NCBI RefSeq assembly: GCF_900497805.2
Contig: NW_020954550.1
Location: 32,155,184-32,219,183 of the forward strand
Length of the DNA: 64,000 bases
From: Vombatus ursinus
Taxonomy: Eukaryota > Chordata > Mammalia > Diprotodontia > Vombatidae
Direction: 5' to 3'
The position numbers and the translations under genes are program-made. Shown here one piece after another: positions 34,005 to 45,864 of the stretch; positions within the stretch are counted from its first letter, which is position 1, and each line of letters starts with the position of its first letter. Under the pieces are notes generated by a model. The model worked only from the letters and a program-made list of their open reading frames with translations, was not told where the DNA came from and did not search any database.

Positions 34005-34290
34005 GTGGTGTGCCAGTAAATGTTTAACAAACAGCTCTTCCCCTCAATAATGAATGCATGGCACACTTTTAATTTTTAATCTGCATTAATAAGTTCTATC
34101 ACCTTCTTAAGTCTAGACAATCAACAAAACAATAAAGCAAGCCCCATTTTGTAGCATTTGCTGAATTTTGAGGTATAAAGGCTCACAATGAAAATTTAAC
34201 AATGATGCTCTTCCTAGATTATTGAAGCTGGCTCCAGCCCACTCTGGATGGCACCTGGGGCAAAGTGCCATGCCCCCTACCCTCCACACT
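34005..34290. repeat. Unnamed ancient repeat, copy 2
   Basis: TCTAGACAATCAACAAAACA, GCAAGCCCCATTTTGTAGCA, GAAAATTTAACAATGATGCT and GAAGCTGGCTCCAGCCCACT match 15498-15630 in order. Adds about 110 bp upstream (GCCAGTAAATGTTTAACAAA) not seen in copy 1. Confidence 0.6.
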
Positions 34291-34689
34291 AGAAATAGAT
34301 CTGAGTCTTTTCATATGGAAGCTTCTCTATCCCTTTGGTTTTTTTACAGGACCACTTCTAGACTTTTTGTCATTCTTTTTTTTCCTTTTCTTTTTAAATG
34401 TTAAAAATTCCTTAAATATTTATTCTTGGTTACCATTACCTGGCATACCACCACCATTTCCAGGATATCTGACATAATGAAAAGAAAAAGAAAAAAGTCA
34501 AAGCTATGAGAGATAAAAGACTTATGGAATATGCCCCTAATTTATACTACAGCACATTAATCAATAACTGCACTTTTTGAATGGAATAACTATGACAATC
34601 CTTAACAAGAAGACGTTTATGTTTAAGCTGCAGTAACTTTTCTGATGATGGATAATTGTGTCTTCTGTGGCAGATTTTTACAGTTCTTC

Positions 34690-34925
34690 TAATGTAGCAG
34701 TTCCCAAACTTCATGGTTTCAGGATCCCTTTACACTTTTAAAAATTATTGAGAGCCTCCTGCCAAGAGTTTTGGTTTTTGTGGGCTATGTCTAATTATAT
34801 ATGTATATGTATACATATACGTATATGTACACATATACATATATGTAAATGTATATGTGTATGTGTATAAATATATATACATATATATACCATATTAGAA
34901 ATTAAAACATCTTGGCATTATTCTG
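34690..34925. repeat. hAT (MER5-like) element with an internal microsatellite
   Basis: CAGTTCCCAAACTTCATGGT, GATCCCTTTACACTTTTAAA, AATTATTGAGAGCCTCCTGC and CCATATTAGAAATTAAAACA. A (TATATG)n/(TACATA)n tract at 34795-34890 has grown within it. Confidence 0.65.
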
Positions 34926-36374
34926 AAAATAATTAGCTATTTTTCTCATAGCTTGAATGGGGCCACCTATAGTTCTTGCACTTTTAAATGTGGAGAAGGG
35001 AATAGCAGTGGAAACCTACCACATCTGGAAACTATTCAGCGGCTGGGCATCCTGGGATTTTGCCCAACGCGGGCATTCATTTGAGCGGCCTGATCCTGAC
35101 TGCTTTTTCTCTAAATGATCCATAGAAACGAGAGAAAAAAAAAATCCCTAAGCACATCTGTTATGTCTATTCTAATCATACTATGTTAGCTGGTGTCTAT
35201 GTTCAGCTGGAAAATGAATTTTGGAGGTCTTGCCTCTCTAGACTAACACATCCCATCGTTAGCACTTTGGAACAAGAAAGCACAATACCTTGTCACAACC
35301 AGGGATCAGAAAGAGGCCTGAGTGGAGTAATTCACCATGTTGCTTTCCTCTCTGGGCCATACAAGAAAGCACCTCTCTCTGGGCTCCCATTGTAGATTTC
35401 TCCAGATGAATTGAAAGCCTGAGGCAGAGCAACCCTGTTCAATGGCACAATAAATGCTGCCTTTATTTGCAGCTTTCAGAACAGGCCACCAGCTGGTGCT
35501 CAAATAATGGCAAAACCATTTTCATCAATTCTAAGATAGTGGGTTTGGCTGGATGTGAACAGTAGGCTGTGATTATGATCATGAACTGTCATCAAGGATT
35601 CTTGTTGAAGGGAAGGCGGTTTCAGGGTCCTGTGGGCTGCCTGTCTTAATCTGAAATTCAGATAGCATGGCCTATGCCAAAGAAAGAGAAAGAAAAAAGG
35701 GGAAAGCATAATGCACAGGAGCAAAAGCAAAAATTGCTTCTCAATTTTGCTGTTACTCTAGACCTTCATATTAATAAATATTAATCACAGCACTACATAA
35801 AGATTGTCATCTTCCAAATGCTTTGATATTCATCATTTACTTTTCTCTGCAAGGCAGGTATAATAATAATAGATTGAACGTGTTTAATCTGCTCTTAAAG
35901 GAAAATGGCCTGCTTGGCTCAAGAAAATCAAGCAGCTGAAGTTTTGAAGTATTCAGTCACAATTGAGTCTATATGGGCAAGGAAAGAGCAAAAAAGATGA
36001 GGCACTAATTTGTATAATTCAGGCAACACTTTCCCCTGCAGGACTTGAGGGAAAAAATAGTGTGCAAAACTTAAAAAAAAAAAAAAAACTATCTAAGCTC
36101 ACCATTTTACTTATCAACAAGATACTATTATTTTCTAGCTTCTCCCTTGATGTTCCATTGAGGAAACAGCCCTGAATGGCTTCCCATGTTAGAAGCAAAA
36201 GATGCCTTCATGGTAAAGGGTAAATAAGAGGAGGAACCAGGAAGTCTGACTGGTCATTCTAATTACACAGCATTTAATTTGGTTATACTATTCTTTCCTT
36301 TCACATTATCATAGCACTGTGGTATATTGTTTTCAAATGCCTTTCCATACTTCTCTTTCAAGAGAAAGAGGTAG

Positions 36375-36377
<3 letters not shown>
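34926..36377. other. Unassigned unique sequence, candidate conserved non-coding parts
   Basis: No repeat recognised over 1.4 kb. 35760-35960 (GATTGAACGTGTTTAATCTG, GAAAATGGCCTGCTTGGCTC) has even composition and TTAATC cores, and is the best candidate for a conserved element. Frames of 65-76 codons are unconvincing. Confidence 0.4.

Positions 36378-36422
<45 letters not shown>
36378..36422. repeat. (TG)n microsatellite
   Basis: Uninterrupted TG repeat of about 22 units. Confidence 0.97.
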
Positions 36423-36424
<2 letters not shown>

Positions 36425-36799
36425 CAGAGACACAGAGAAACAGAGACAAGATTCTTGGCTAGACCTGAAGGAACTAAGGCCACAGAAAAATCAAAGATGC
36501 ATACCAGATCTATGTTGGGCACAAATCCATATTGGGGCAAAATGAGCCCAGAATTAGTATCTTCAGATCATCCTATATGTTTCAAACTGTAGCCCAAACT
36601 AATGTAATTCACAGTAAGAGTTAATTTAATAATAATAATAATAATGATAATAAATTAACACATAATTGAATGTTTTATACTGCAGCTCAGAGTGATACAA
36701 TTAACAGTAAAATTTAATTATAAAGGATGATTTAAATAACTGAAGGTGGGGGTATATTCATTGCTCATGCTTAGAACACACTGGTATAATAAATTTGAA
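36423..36799. other. Unassigned AT-rich sequence
   Basis: Contains (AAT)n at about 36628-36650 and two similar blocks, ACAGTAAGAGTTAATTTAAT and ACAGTAAAATTTAATTATAA, about 95 bp apart. No gene seen. Confidence 0.45.
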
Positions 36800-38057
36800 T
36801 ATATTACCTAAATTAATCTAGAGATGTAGTGCTATATCAATCAAGAGGGTATTTTATAGAGAGATACTTCATAGAACTACCAAGAGGCTACTTTATAGAA
36901 AGAAACAAAATAATAATCAAATTCATTTGAAGTAACAAAAGGTTTAGATAGAATCTCAAGGGAAAATTTTTTTGAAGTAGAAAGAAAAGACAAACAGCAT
37001 TTCCATGCATCAAATTTTTATAATTATAATAAATAATTATCAAAACTATTTGGTATTGATTAAAAATAGAACAATAGATCAACAGGTAGACCAATATGAA
37101 ACTAGACAAAGGAGAATCAGAAATAGCATTCAATAAACCTATGAACCTAAATTAGTTAGGGAAGACATTCTTATTGACAAATGCTACTAGAATTATAAAG
37201 CAGTTTGGCAGACATCAGATTAAGACCAACACCTTATCTTAACAAAATACACAAAAACAAAAAATTTGAGTAAGCTCAAATATAAGATTTTTCATATGAT
37301 AAAAAATAGATGAGAACAAAATTAGATTACCTTTCATTATTATGGCTGGGTAAAATGCTTTTTAAAAATAAAGGTTATCACAAAAAAAATATAGACAATT
37401 TTGATTATAATAAATTGAAAGGCTTTTACACAGATAAGATTAATGCTGCAAGGTTAAAAAGGGAAGTTTTCAATTGCAAAAAAAAAGAGGGAGGGGAACC
37501 ACCTTTGCATCAAGTTTGTCTGCTAAGTGTCTGATATCCAAGATATATAGAAAACCATCACAAATATATGTTGTTTACAAGAAATTTCTAAATCGATACA
37601 TGGTCAAAGGTTATGAACAAACAGACTGAAAAGAATTATAAACCATTGTATTAACAAGCATACAGAGGTGTAGTTCAAATCACTAATGATAAGAAAAATG
37701 CAAAACAAAACAACTGAGGTTTTGCCTTACACCCAGCAAATTGGCAAAGATAACCAAAAATGGAAACAGTAAATTTTAGAGGGACCACAGGAAGATAGAT
37801 ACCTCTGTTAGTAAAAATGTGAATTGCTTCAGTCATTCTGGAAAGCAATTTGGAATTTTTAATTTATTTTATTTTTAATTTATGGGATAAAACATACCTT
37901 TCCATAACGATTGCATATGAAATTGCAAATCTATTATGTACAACTTGCTATTCCTTCTAAATATATAATAATATAATAAACTTATCATGTAAATTTCTTT
38001 TCTCTTTCCTTTTTTTCTTCCCTCTCCCCACCCCATCCTAGAGGTGGCTACCATTAG

Positions 38058-38091
<34 letters not shown>

Positions 38092-39010
38092 ATGTATGTA
38101 TGTATGGATGGATGGATGGATGGATGGATGGATGTAAAATCATTCTACACATGCTCTGTTTATCAGTTCTTTCTCTGGATGCAGATAGCATCTTGCTTCA
38201 TATATCCTTTGTAGTTCATTTGGATATTTATAATAGTCAAAATGATTTATTCACTCAAAGTTGTTCTTAAAGCAACATTGCTGTTACCATATACAATGTT
38301 CTTTTGGTTCTGCTCATTTTGCTCTTCATTATTTCATGCAAGTCTATGTGTTTCTAAGATCATCGAGCTCATCATTTCTTATAGCACAGTACTATTCCAT
38401 CACAATCATACGCCACAACTTGTTCAGCTATTCCCCAATTGACAGGCATCCCCACAATAAGCAATTCTTTGCTACCACAAACAGAACTGCTATAAATATT
38501 TTGGAACGTACTTGTTCTTTTCCTTTTTCTCTAATCATCTTTGGAAACAGACATAGTAGTGGTGTAGCTGAGTCAAAGGCTATTGGCAGTTTAATAACTC
38601 TTTGGGCATAATTCCAGATAGCTCTCCAAAATGGTTGGATCAATTTATAGTTCCACCAACAGTGAATTAGTGTCCCTATTTTTCCACCTCCCCTCCAACA
38701 TTTGTTGAGATCCCTTTCAATCATTTTAGTGTAAAATGATATCTAATGGTTGTTTTAATTTGCATTCTCTAATCAATGGTTATTTAGAGCATTTTTTCAT
38801 ATGATTATAAATTGTTTTGATTTCTTCATTGGAAAACTGCCTGTTCATATCCTTCGACTATTTATCAATTAGGGAATGACTTGCATAAAAATGTTGCTCA
38901 AAAAATCACTAAAATGTCCATGTCCTATGGTCTGGAAATCCCATTATTAGGCATTTACTCCAAGGAGGTCAAAGACAGAAGGAAGTATCTCATGTTAGTA
39001 AAAATTAGTA
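36800..39010 (+). repeat. L1 LINE fragment (plus) interrupted by another L1
   Basis: 36800-37860 is a decayed L1 ORF2 region (AGGCTTTTACACAGATAAGA, ACATGGTCAAAGGTTATGAA, TCATTCTGGAAAGCAATTTG). The same L1 resumes at about 38886-39010 (CTGGAAATCCCATTATTAGG). The interruption is the inverted L1 at 37862-38885. Confidence 0.75.
37862..38885 (-). repeat. L1 LINE 3' end, inserted into the plus-strand L1
   Basis: Plus-strand marks: T-rich start at its poly(A) side, AACTTGCTATTCCTTCTAAA, TTGGTTCTGCTCATTTTGCT, TCTTATAGCACAGTACTATT, TTCCCCAATTGACAGGCATC. The 98-codon minus frame at 38428-38724 is its ORF2 tail. It carries (CA)n at 38060-38086 and (GGAT)n at 38103-38134. Confidence 0.88.
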
Positions 39011-39890
39011 AACAATGACAACACCAGAAAGAGAAGTGCGTTGATTGTCAGTCTCCTCGTTTAGTAACTAGCACTTAACTTTAGGTTCTTTTCTTGGCTC
39101 TACTGTTAACTAGTTGTGTAATTTTGGATAAATAACAACCTTTCTAAGCCTTAAGTTTGGTAGATTAGATGATTTCTTGGTTTCTTTCTATTGCTAACAT
39201 TCTAATATTTTATAATTTAAAGACAAAACAGGAAGTAAAACCCACAATCAATCAAGGAATAAATTCTGACTGGGCTAGACAGATTCTAGGGTAAATTTAA
39301 AAAATAATAATGATAACCAATAAATGTGAGGCCCTGTGTTTTTCTTAGAAATGCTATTTCATAATTATAATAAAAGGTCTGGTCTGAGCTAAAATGGCCC
39401 CATGAACAAAGCAGTGGCTGATCAAATTGAACTAGAATTTTCAGGGCTGGATGAATTTGGTTATCCAGTATTGAGCGATGGTCTTCATTTGATTGGTGGG
39501 ACACCAATACAGAAAGTGGGTGAGGCTCTTATAATTAGAGCAGGAGACTAGCATATCACAGTCTGGGACAATAGGCATTATTCATCAACTTACATTTTCC
39601 TGTGTGACTATTAGGGTCAAATTATTTTGAGTAATTATTGATCTTATTTACTAAGCTCTACAATATTTGGGGTTTAATGCAATCAGGATATTGTTATCTA
39701 CAAAAAAAGAATTATCTGGAGGCCTTCATGATTTATAGGGAATCCCTTCTTCATATAGACCATGATGTACATCCTCCATTACAGGGCTGAACACCTCTGA
39801 CTAGCATAAAATATCCATTTTATGATGGAGTTGGTATCAATAATCAGAGTGTCATTTAATATTTTATCTATTCTTATATCTTTCTGCCTT
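39011..39890. other. Unassigned, with a diverged MIR
   Basis: 39060-39200 is a weak MIR match (TTCTTGGCTCTACTGTTAAC, GTGTAATTTTGGATAAATAA). The rest is unassigned; no gene seen. Confidence 0.45.
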
Positions 39891-39894
39891 TGCA

Positions 39895-40055
39895 TAAACT
39901 ATCCCATATGTCTGAAAGCACTTCTTCAGATCAGAGTCCTAGTTTCCTTTAAAGTTCAGGTCAAGGGTAGCCTTCTACTTTACGCTTCTTCTGACATCCT
40001 CAGTTATTGTGCCCTCCCTTCCCTACCTTGGATTTATTTTGCATTCACTTTAAAT
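39895..40055 (+). repeat. L2 LINE fragment
   Basis: TTTAAAGTTCAGGTCAAGGG, CTTCTTCTGACATCCTCAGT, GGATTTATTTTGCATTCAC correspond to the L2 3' region. Confidence 0.65.
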
Positions 40056-40067
40056 ATATTTGGGGTT

Positions 40068-42215
40068 TTTTAATTCAAATTTGTTTTAAATTAATAAGCA
40101 TGTGCTCTCTTCCTCCCGCCCATCTATTCTGAAGAAAAACAAAACCCTTGCAACAAATATACAGAAAAGCAAAACACATTCCCACATTGACCATGTCCAA
40201 AAATATATGTCTCATTCTGCTTACTGATCCCTCTGTTAGGAGGTGGGCAGCATCCAAAATCATTGATCCTGTGGAACTGAACACTGAACTAATCAGAATT
40301 CCTGAGTCCTTCAAAATTGTAATTGTTTGTCTTTATAACGTTATTGTTATTGTACTAGATTGTTTTCTTGGTTTTGCTCACTTCTTTCTGCATCAAAGTG
40401 AAGTCCACCCACTCCTCCATCCCTTTTCTTTTCATTTATATTAACTTCTACTTGTGCCCACTGATAATGTGACTTCTCATTCCTTCTCTTTTCTTCCCTG
40501 AAGTATCCTCTTCCTCTTTCCCTTTCAATTTTTCTTTTTAGATCATTAAAACATAACAAAATTCACTCCTAGGCAAGCCCTCCATCTTATTTGATTTCCT
40601 CCAAGACTCCTGCTGACTTATAGGTCCTAGGGGATGCTTGTATCATCATCTCTGTCCCATTAGAATGTAAACACTTCATCCTTATAAAGTTTTTTTTTCT
40701 GATTATTCACTTGTGTTCACCTTTTTATGTTTCTTTTTACTCCTGTGCTTTTATTTCAAAGTTTTTACTAAGTTCCAGTCTTTTCATTGTATGTGTTCTA
40801 TTTCATTAAAGAGTCGTTTTTTTTTTCCTCTTGTAGAAGTTATTCTTGGTTGTAAGTCGTCTGCTTTTCCATGCTCTCTGTTCCTCTAGTGGTAGCTGCT
40901 AAGTCTTACATGATTCTGTTTCCTCAGAACTTAAAATCTTTCTTTCTGGTTGCTTACCGGATTTTTTTTCTTTGACATGGAAGCTCTGGATTTTGTCTGT
41001 GATGTTCCTAGGAGTTTTCATTTTGAGGTTTCTTTCGGGAAATGACAGGTGGAAGCTTTCTATTTTTTACTTTTCCCCTTGGTTTTAAGAGATCTGGGTA
41101 GATTTCTATCATAATTTCTTGAAATATGATAATACAGTCTTTTTGACCATAGATTTTAGGTAATTCACTGATTCTTAAACTTTCTTTAATCTGTTTGACA
41201 GGTTAATTTTTACATGGTAAATTACATTTTCTTCTACTTTTTCAATCTTTTGATTATTTTGTCTTAATATTTCTTGTTTTCTCAAGATGCCATTAACTTT
41301 TGTTTAGTCCATTCTTATTTTCAGGGAATCTGTTACTTGGGTAAGAATTTCTATATCTTGTGCCAAGCAGTTAATTCTTTTCAAGTCTTTCCTCCACATC
41401 TCTCATTTCTTTTCCAATTCGTTTACATCATTTCCCCTAGGAATTCCAATTGATCTGGTAGTCAAGCTGTGCTTTTCTTCGAGGTTTTGCTTGTAGGTAT
41501 TACTCTAGAAGTATACTCCTCTGGATTTTTGTCTTAGGCATCCCTGGCCTCAATAGCTCTTTATCTTTTTTGCTTATTTGCTTAGTCATTCTGCTCTGAG
41601 CAACCCAAATTTCCTGGCCAAGTTGGGAATTTTTGGGGGGCTGTTAGCCTAGACCTTCTTGAAGACATCCAGTGCTGCTTTACTGGGTGGAGGGCCACAT
41701 GATCTTTTCTGGGTGCATAGGGCTATGGTGTTTAGTCAGGGCTCCTGGGCCATCTGGGAGACACCTCACTCTTGGCTTGGGCCTGGGGCTAGATTCACAC
41801 TCCGGGCATCCCTGAGCTGCTGGCCAAGCTTTGAGCTCTGGGCACTGAGTCCATGCTCTTGCCCTGAGCTGCTGGCCTGGGCCTGGGACCTAGTCCTTGA
41901 TCTGTTTTGGGTTGTCCTCACTCAGAGCTCTGGGATCCCTTCTGGGCAACTCCTTGCCAATAGCTTGGGACTATAGCCTATTCCTTCACTGCTACCCTAG
42001 ACCAGAGTCTATGATGCCAGCTCAACTTTGTTCCACAGTGCCTACCCTGGTTGCTTGCCTAGAGATGAAATTTGTGATCTTGAACTGGAAAGATAAACCA
42101 TTGTAGTTTCTTCTTTGATTTCCCAATCACTACTCCATCCATTGTTTTTAAATTACTCTTGGAGGAAATGTGAAGCGAATGAGGCTGTTCTGTTTCCTTC
42201 TACTCTGCAATCCTA
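40068..42215 (-). repeat. L1 LINE, 3' end and 5' UTR/ORF1 parts, interior missing
   Basis: 40068-40400 is an inverted L1 3' end (TGTCCAAAAATATATGTCTC, GTTAGGAGGTGGGCAGCATC). 40690-42215 is an inverted 5' UTR and ORF1 coiled-coil region (TTCCTAGGAGTTTTCATTTT, ATTTCTTGAAATATGATAAT), ending at TTCTACTCTGCAATCCTAGC, the antisense of the usual L1 5' start. Between them lies an L2 scrap (40570-40690). Most of ORF2 is absent. The 105-codon plus frame at 41659-41976 is antisense L1 5' UTR. Confidence 0.7.
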
Positions 42216-43085
42216 GCTTGTCTTTCCTTCGTATATATTTAGCACTGACTGATCTGTGTGTTTATGCCTAACAGAATGTAAGCTCCTTGAGAGCAGAGAC
42301 TAATTCACTTTTGTATTTGTATTTTGGGAACCTATAACAGTGCCCAGGATAGAATCTGTTACCTCCTTGAGAGCAGGACTATCTTTTACCTTTCTTTGTG
42401 CAAGAAATTATTTTTATTATACTAATAACCAATTATTAAATTAGGATCAAGGCTTTTTCTCATTTATTTCCTCATTCAGGGTCCAGCCCCTGTAGAATGT
42501 CAGTCAGTCACTCTCTGAAGGACATAACCTCGGGGAACATGCTCCTCAATCTTGGGCCAGACCCCACCTACCAGAATAGGGGGGAGTGTAAGCAGAATCT
42601 GATCTGAGTTCTTGCCCCAAGGACAACAGCCCTGTCCTTGTCACCCTCCATTAGAATTTAGGGTGACTCTGCTCATAAAGGAGAAAACCAACCAGAGTGA
42701 TCTGGGTGGAGATGGACTTCCCTGTCCAGATTGCTGGAGGCAATTGCATCTCATGATCAAGCCATGTTCTCAGCTGGAGGTGGTGAAGATTCTAACCCAC
42801 CTCTTCATTAAATGTTCACCAATCGGGGCTGATTTCTCCTGTTAGGGGCATCCCCTTTTACAAAGGTTTTTAAAGCATTTGGTGCCTCCACGGTTTTTCC
42901 TTTTTTTTTTCCAAGAGAAATCACTGATCATCCATTCATTATTAGCTACCCTATTTAATTAATTATTAATTGCCCAGAAACTCTTACCTCTCAGGCTTTT
43001 CATTCATCACATTTGTTTTCCAAAGGTTTAGCACCGTACCTGGCACGCAGTATGTGTTTAATAAATGCTTACTGAATAAATACAT
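42216..43085 (+). repeat. L2 LINE 3' end interrupted by a solo LTR
   Basis: Left half GAATGTAAGCTCCTTGAGAG and AGCAGGACTATCTTTTACCT; right half AGCACCGTACCTGGCACGCA and GTGTTTAATAAATGCTTACT. They join as one L2 3' end if the LTR is removed. Confidence 0.75.
42399..43011 (+). mobile_element. Solo LTR of an endogenous retrovirus-like element (family unnamed), copy 2
   Basis: 613 bp starting TGCAAGA and ending ATCACA, flanked by the 4-bp repeat TTTG (42395-42398 and 43012-43015). Aligned with 30737-31314. TG...CA ends and a 4-bp target duplication fit the ERV1-like (gammaretrovirus-type) class, though the family is not identified. No internal region is present; both flanks are one L2. An old fossil. 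Confidence 0.68.
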
Positions 43086-43616
43086 GCTTTCAAAGGAATG
43101 AATGAGTACAGTTTTGCCTATGTTAATTACTTTTTTCCATGCTGGTAGATCAAGTTTTGGAAACTCAATATTCCCATATTTGATTGATCAGTATAACACC
43201 ATTTGCAAACATGAAGAACATCAACACCTAAAGGAAATCCCTCCCCTCTTCCATTCAGATATTTTGTAGGAAATCTTTATTATCAGTGGTAAATACTTTT
43301 GGCAAGCATACATTTCCATGTTTCTGGTTTTGAGGTTGGTTTTTTTTTTTTTTGCTCTGCTTGATATGGATGAGATAACCATTGAAATTCTATCAAGTAA
43401 TCTATAATCTCAACAAATGCATGAGAGATACCTCCTTGGCAGAAAGCGTTTAAGGGTGTGGGTACTCCAACTCGGCTTAACCTGCAATTCTCTGATTACT
43501 AAAGTGTTTCAAAAAACTTTTCAAATGATTATTAAATCTGTATTTACACTTTCATGAAGTATTCTTGAAGTTATGAGCCTTTAAGATCCATTAGGAATGG
43601 GGAATAGAGCATTTAC
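43086..43616. other. Unassigned sequence
   Basis: No recognised gene or repeat. Confidence 0.5.
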
Positions 43617-44515
43617 AAAATCAGAGAATTTCAGAATTAAAAGAGACTCAAATAGCATTTAGTTCAGCCCATGCCTGAACATGAATGCCTTCTACAATGT
43701 GCTCAAGTGATATTCTAGCCTTTGCTTGGAGACATCTAGTAAAGTGGAAACAACTACCTCTTGAGGCAGCCCATTTCACTTAGTACACCTCTAATTGTTA
43801 GGAAGATTTTCCACATATGAAACCTAAATTTCTTTCTTTGAAACTTCCCCCCATTGCCCCTAATTCTGCCCTCTGGGTCCAAGCACAATATGTTGAATCC
43901 CTTTTCCCATTAGAGTATTTCAAAATATTTGAAGATATCTAATACGCACTGCCATCTCCCCCAACACACTCCACCTCATACACATTTTTTTTCTTCTCTT
44001 GGATAAATGTTATCAGTTACTTCAACTTATCCTTATTCAGCATGACCTCAAAGACTCTCAACAACATTTGCCTTCCTAGGGACACTTTCCAGATGATCAA
44101 TTTCCTTCCTAAAATGCAGAACTAAGAACTGAGCTGAGAGGAAAAGGAGGGAAGGGAGGAGGGATGGAGGGAGAGAAAGATAGAGATAGAGACACAGACA
44201 TACAGACAGAGAGACAGAAACAGAGAGAGATAAATGCATGTTCAATGAATCCACTTGGTTTTCACCTGTGTGGACTGTTTGCTCACTCTTTTGAGTGATT
44301 GTGATCAAATTTTGTAGACTCTGTAATATTCCCAGACTTGATATAATCAATAATGTCACAATGTGGCTTGAACAGTGCAGAGTACAGCAAAACTGACTTT
44401 CCTTTACCCTGAATACTGCCTCTCTTAAAATATTCTAAGATCACATTAGCTTTTTTGACTACCACATCACACTGCTGATTCATAATGAGCTTGCTTCCAC
44501 TAAAATTTCAGGATC
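43617..44515 (-). repeat. CR1/L3 LINE, 3' part
   Basis: Inverted CR1/L3: GAGAATTTCAGAATTAAAAG, CTTGAGGCAGCCCATTTCAC, AATTGTTAGGAAGATTTTCC, CTAATTCTGCCCTCTGGGTC, CACATTAGCTTTTTTGACTA. A GA-rich simple tract interrupts it at 44125-44230. The 66-codon minus frame at 44283-44483 is its coding remnant. Confidence 0.85.
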
Positions 44516-44673
44516 TTTTTTTTGACAAATTGTTGTTCATCTATACCTCTTCCCACTTGCACTTGTGAAGCTTATTCAATCAATCATCAAGTATTTATTA
44601 AGCACCTAATTGCTATGTTCCAAGCAGTATGCTTGGTGCTAGAGATACAAGTACAAAGAATTTTTTAAAATAG

Positions 44674-44822
44674 GGGGCAGCTAGGTGGCACAATGGATAG
44701 AGCACTGGCACTGGAGTCAGGAGGACCTGAGTTCAAATCTGGCCTCAGACATATGACACTTACTACCTGTGTGACCCTAGGCAAGTCACTTAACCCCAAC
44801 TGCCTCACAAAAAGAAAAATAA
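44674..44822 (+). repeat. Marsupial short SINE (WSINE-like)
   Basis: GGGGCAGCTAGGTGGCACAA, GGAGTCAGGAGGACCTGAGT, GTGTGACCCTAGGCAAGTCA and an A-rich tail. Inserted in the inverted L2. Confidence 0.95.
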
Positions 44823-45180
44823 TAATCCTGAATTGCAAGAAACTTACATTCTATGGCAGACACTACAAGTATATATGTAAATTATACACAGCATAAATAT
44901 AAAGTGAATAAATACAAACTAGTTAAATATATGGTAGTTTGGTAGGGAGGGCACCATCAGTTGTGGGAATCAAGAAGGGCTTCATGCAGAAAGTGGTGCT
45001 TGAGTGCAAGAAGAAAAACTCTGAGGCAGAGGTAAGGAAGGTGTGCATTCTAGGCAATGGAGATGGCTAGTTCAAAGGCATAGGACACAGGAGATGGAGA
45101 GAGGCCAGTTTGGTTGGACCTCAGAGTGTGAGAGGAGAGGTAATGTCTGATGAGGCTGTAAAGATACAGAGCTTTTATAT

Positions 45181-45212
45181 AGGGCATCCCAAAAGACTTT
45201 TTAGGATACCCT
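45181..45212. mobile_element. Possible mariner-type terminal-repeat hairpin
   Basis: AGGGCATCCCAAAAG (45181-45195) and CTTTTTAGGATACCCT (45197-45212) are near inverted repeats one base apart. CATCCCAAAAG resembles mariner terminal repeats, and TA-rich flanks (TTATAT, GTATTTTA) fit TA targeting. Too short to be sure. Confidence 0.35.
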
Positions 45213-45864
45213 GTATTTTATTCTAGAGGAAATAGGGCCGCTGGAATATACTGAGGAGAATAAAATAGTCAAATTCATGCTTAAGGAAAATCACTTTGAG
45301 AGCAGTGTAGGATGGACTGGAGTGGGGAGAGATTTGGGTCATGGAGACCAAATCAGAGACTGTTATAAATAATCTGGGTGAAAGGTCATGAGGGTCTAAA
45401 CTAAGGCTGCTGCTGTCTAAGAGGAAAGAAGGGGTCAGAAGTGAGAGACGTTGTAAAGGTAGAAATGGCAAGATCTGATTATTTTTAGCCCAACTGCAAG
45501 AGTTTACATTCATACTTCTCAACCGTGTTTTTCTCCCCCAACATGAAAAAGCTATCTAGTTCATGCCACAGTTACGGTCAGCATCATTTTCAGTGTTAAC
45601 ATTAACTTATATTGCATTTTAACAAAAGACATTTGCATCTATTTATAAAAATATAGTTGGGACTTCTCATATTGGTATGATTTAGTATGCTGATTTCTTT
45701 TCTAATAATAAGCACCTTTGTACTATTCTTATTACTTCTACTGATAAACTTTTTATGAGTTTTAATTTTGACAATAATACATAATATTTGGCACATAGAA
45801 ATATTTCGGTAGAATGCTGTCTTTTATATCTAAAAATAATCTATGTAATATAAAATTGTGTATT

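Larger units (their letters stand above)
44575..45520 (-). repeat. L2 LINE interrupted by a SINE and a small hairpin
   Basis: Inverted L2: AAGTATTTATTAAGCACCTA, GGGCTTCATGCAGAAAGTGG, GGAAAATCACTTTGAGAGCA, GATGGACTGGAGTGGGGAGA. Its long span (about 780 bp without the SINE) preserves a 99-codon minus frame (45223-45522). Confidence 0.85.

Noticed and set aside
41659-41976. 105-codon plus-strand frame rich in Leu/Trp
   Set aside because: It is antisense to an L1 5' UTR.
30737-43011. The two LTRs as ends of one provirus
   Set aside because: Each is flanked on both sides by its own continuous L2, and L1/L2 sequence without retroviral genes lies between them.
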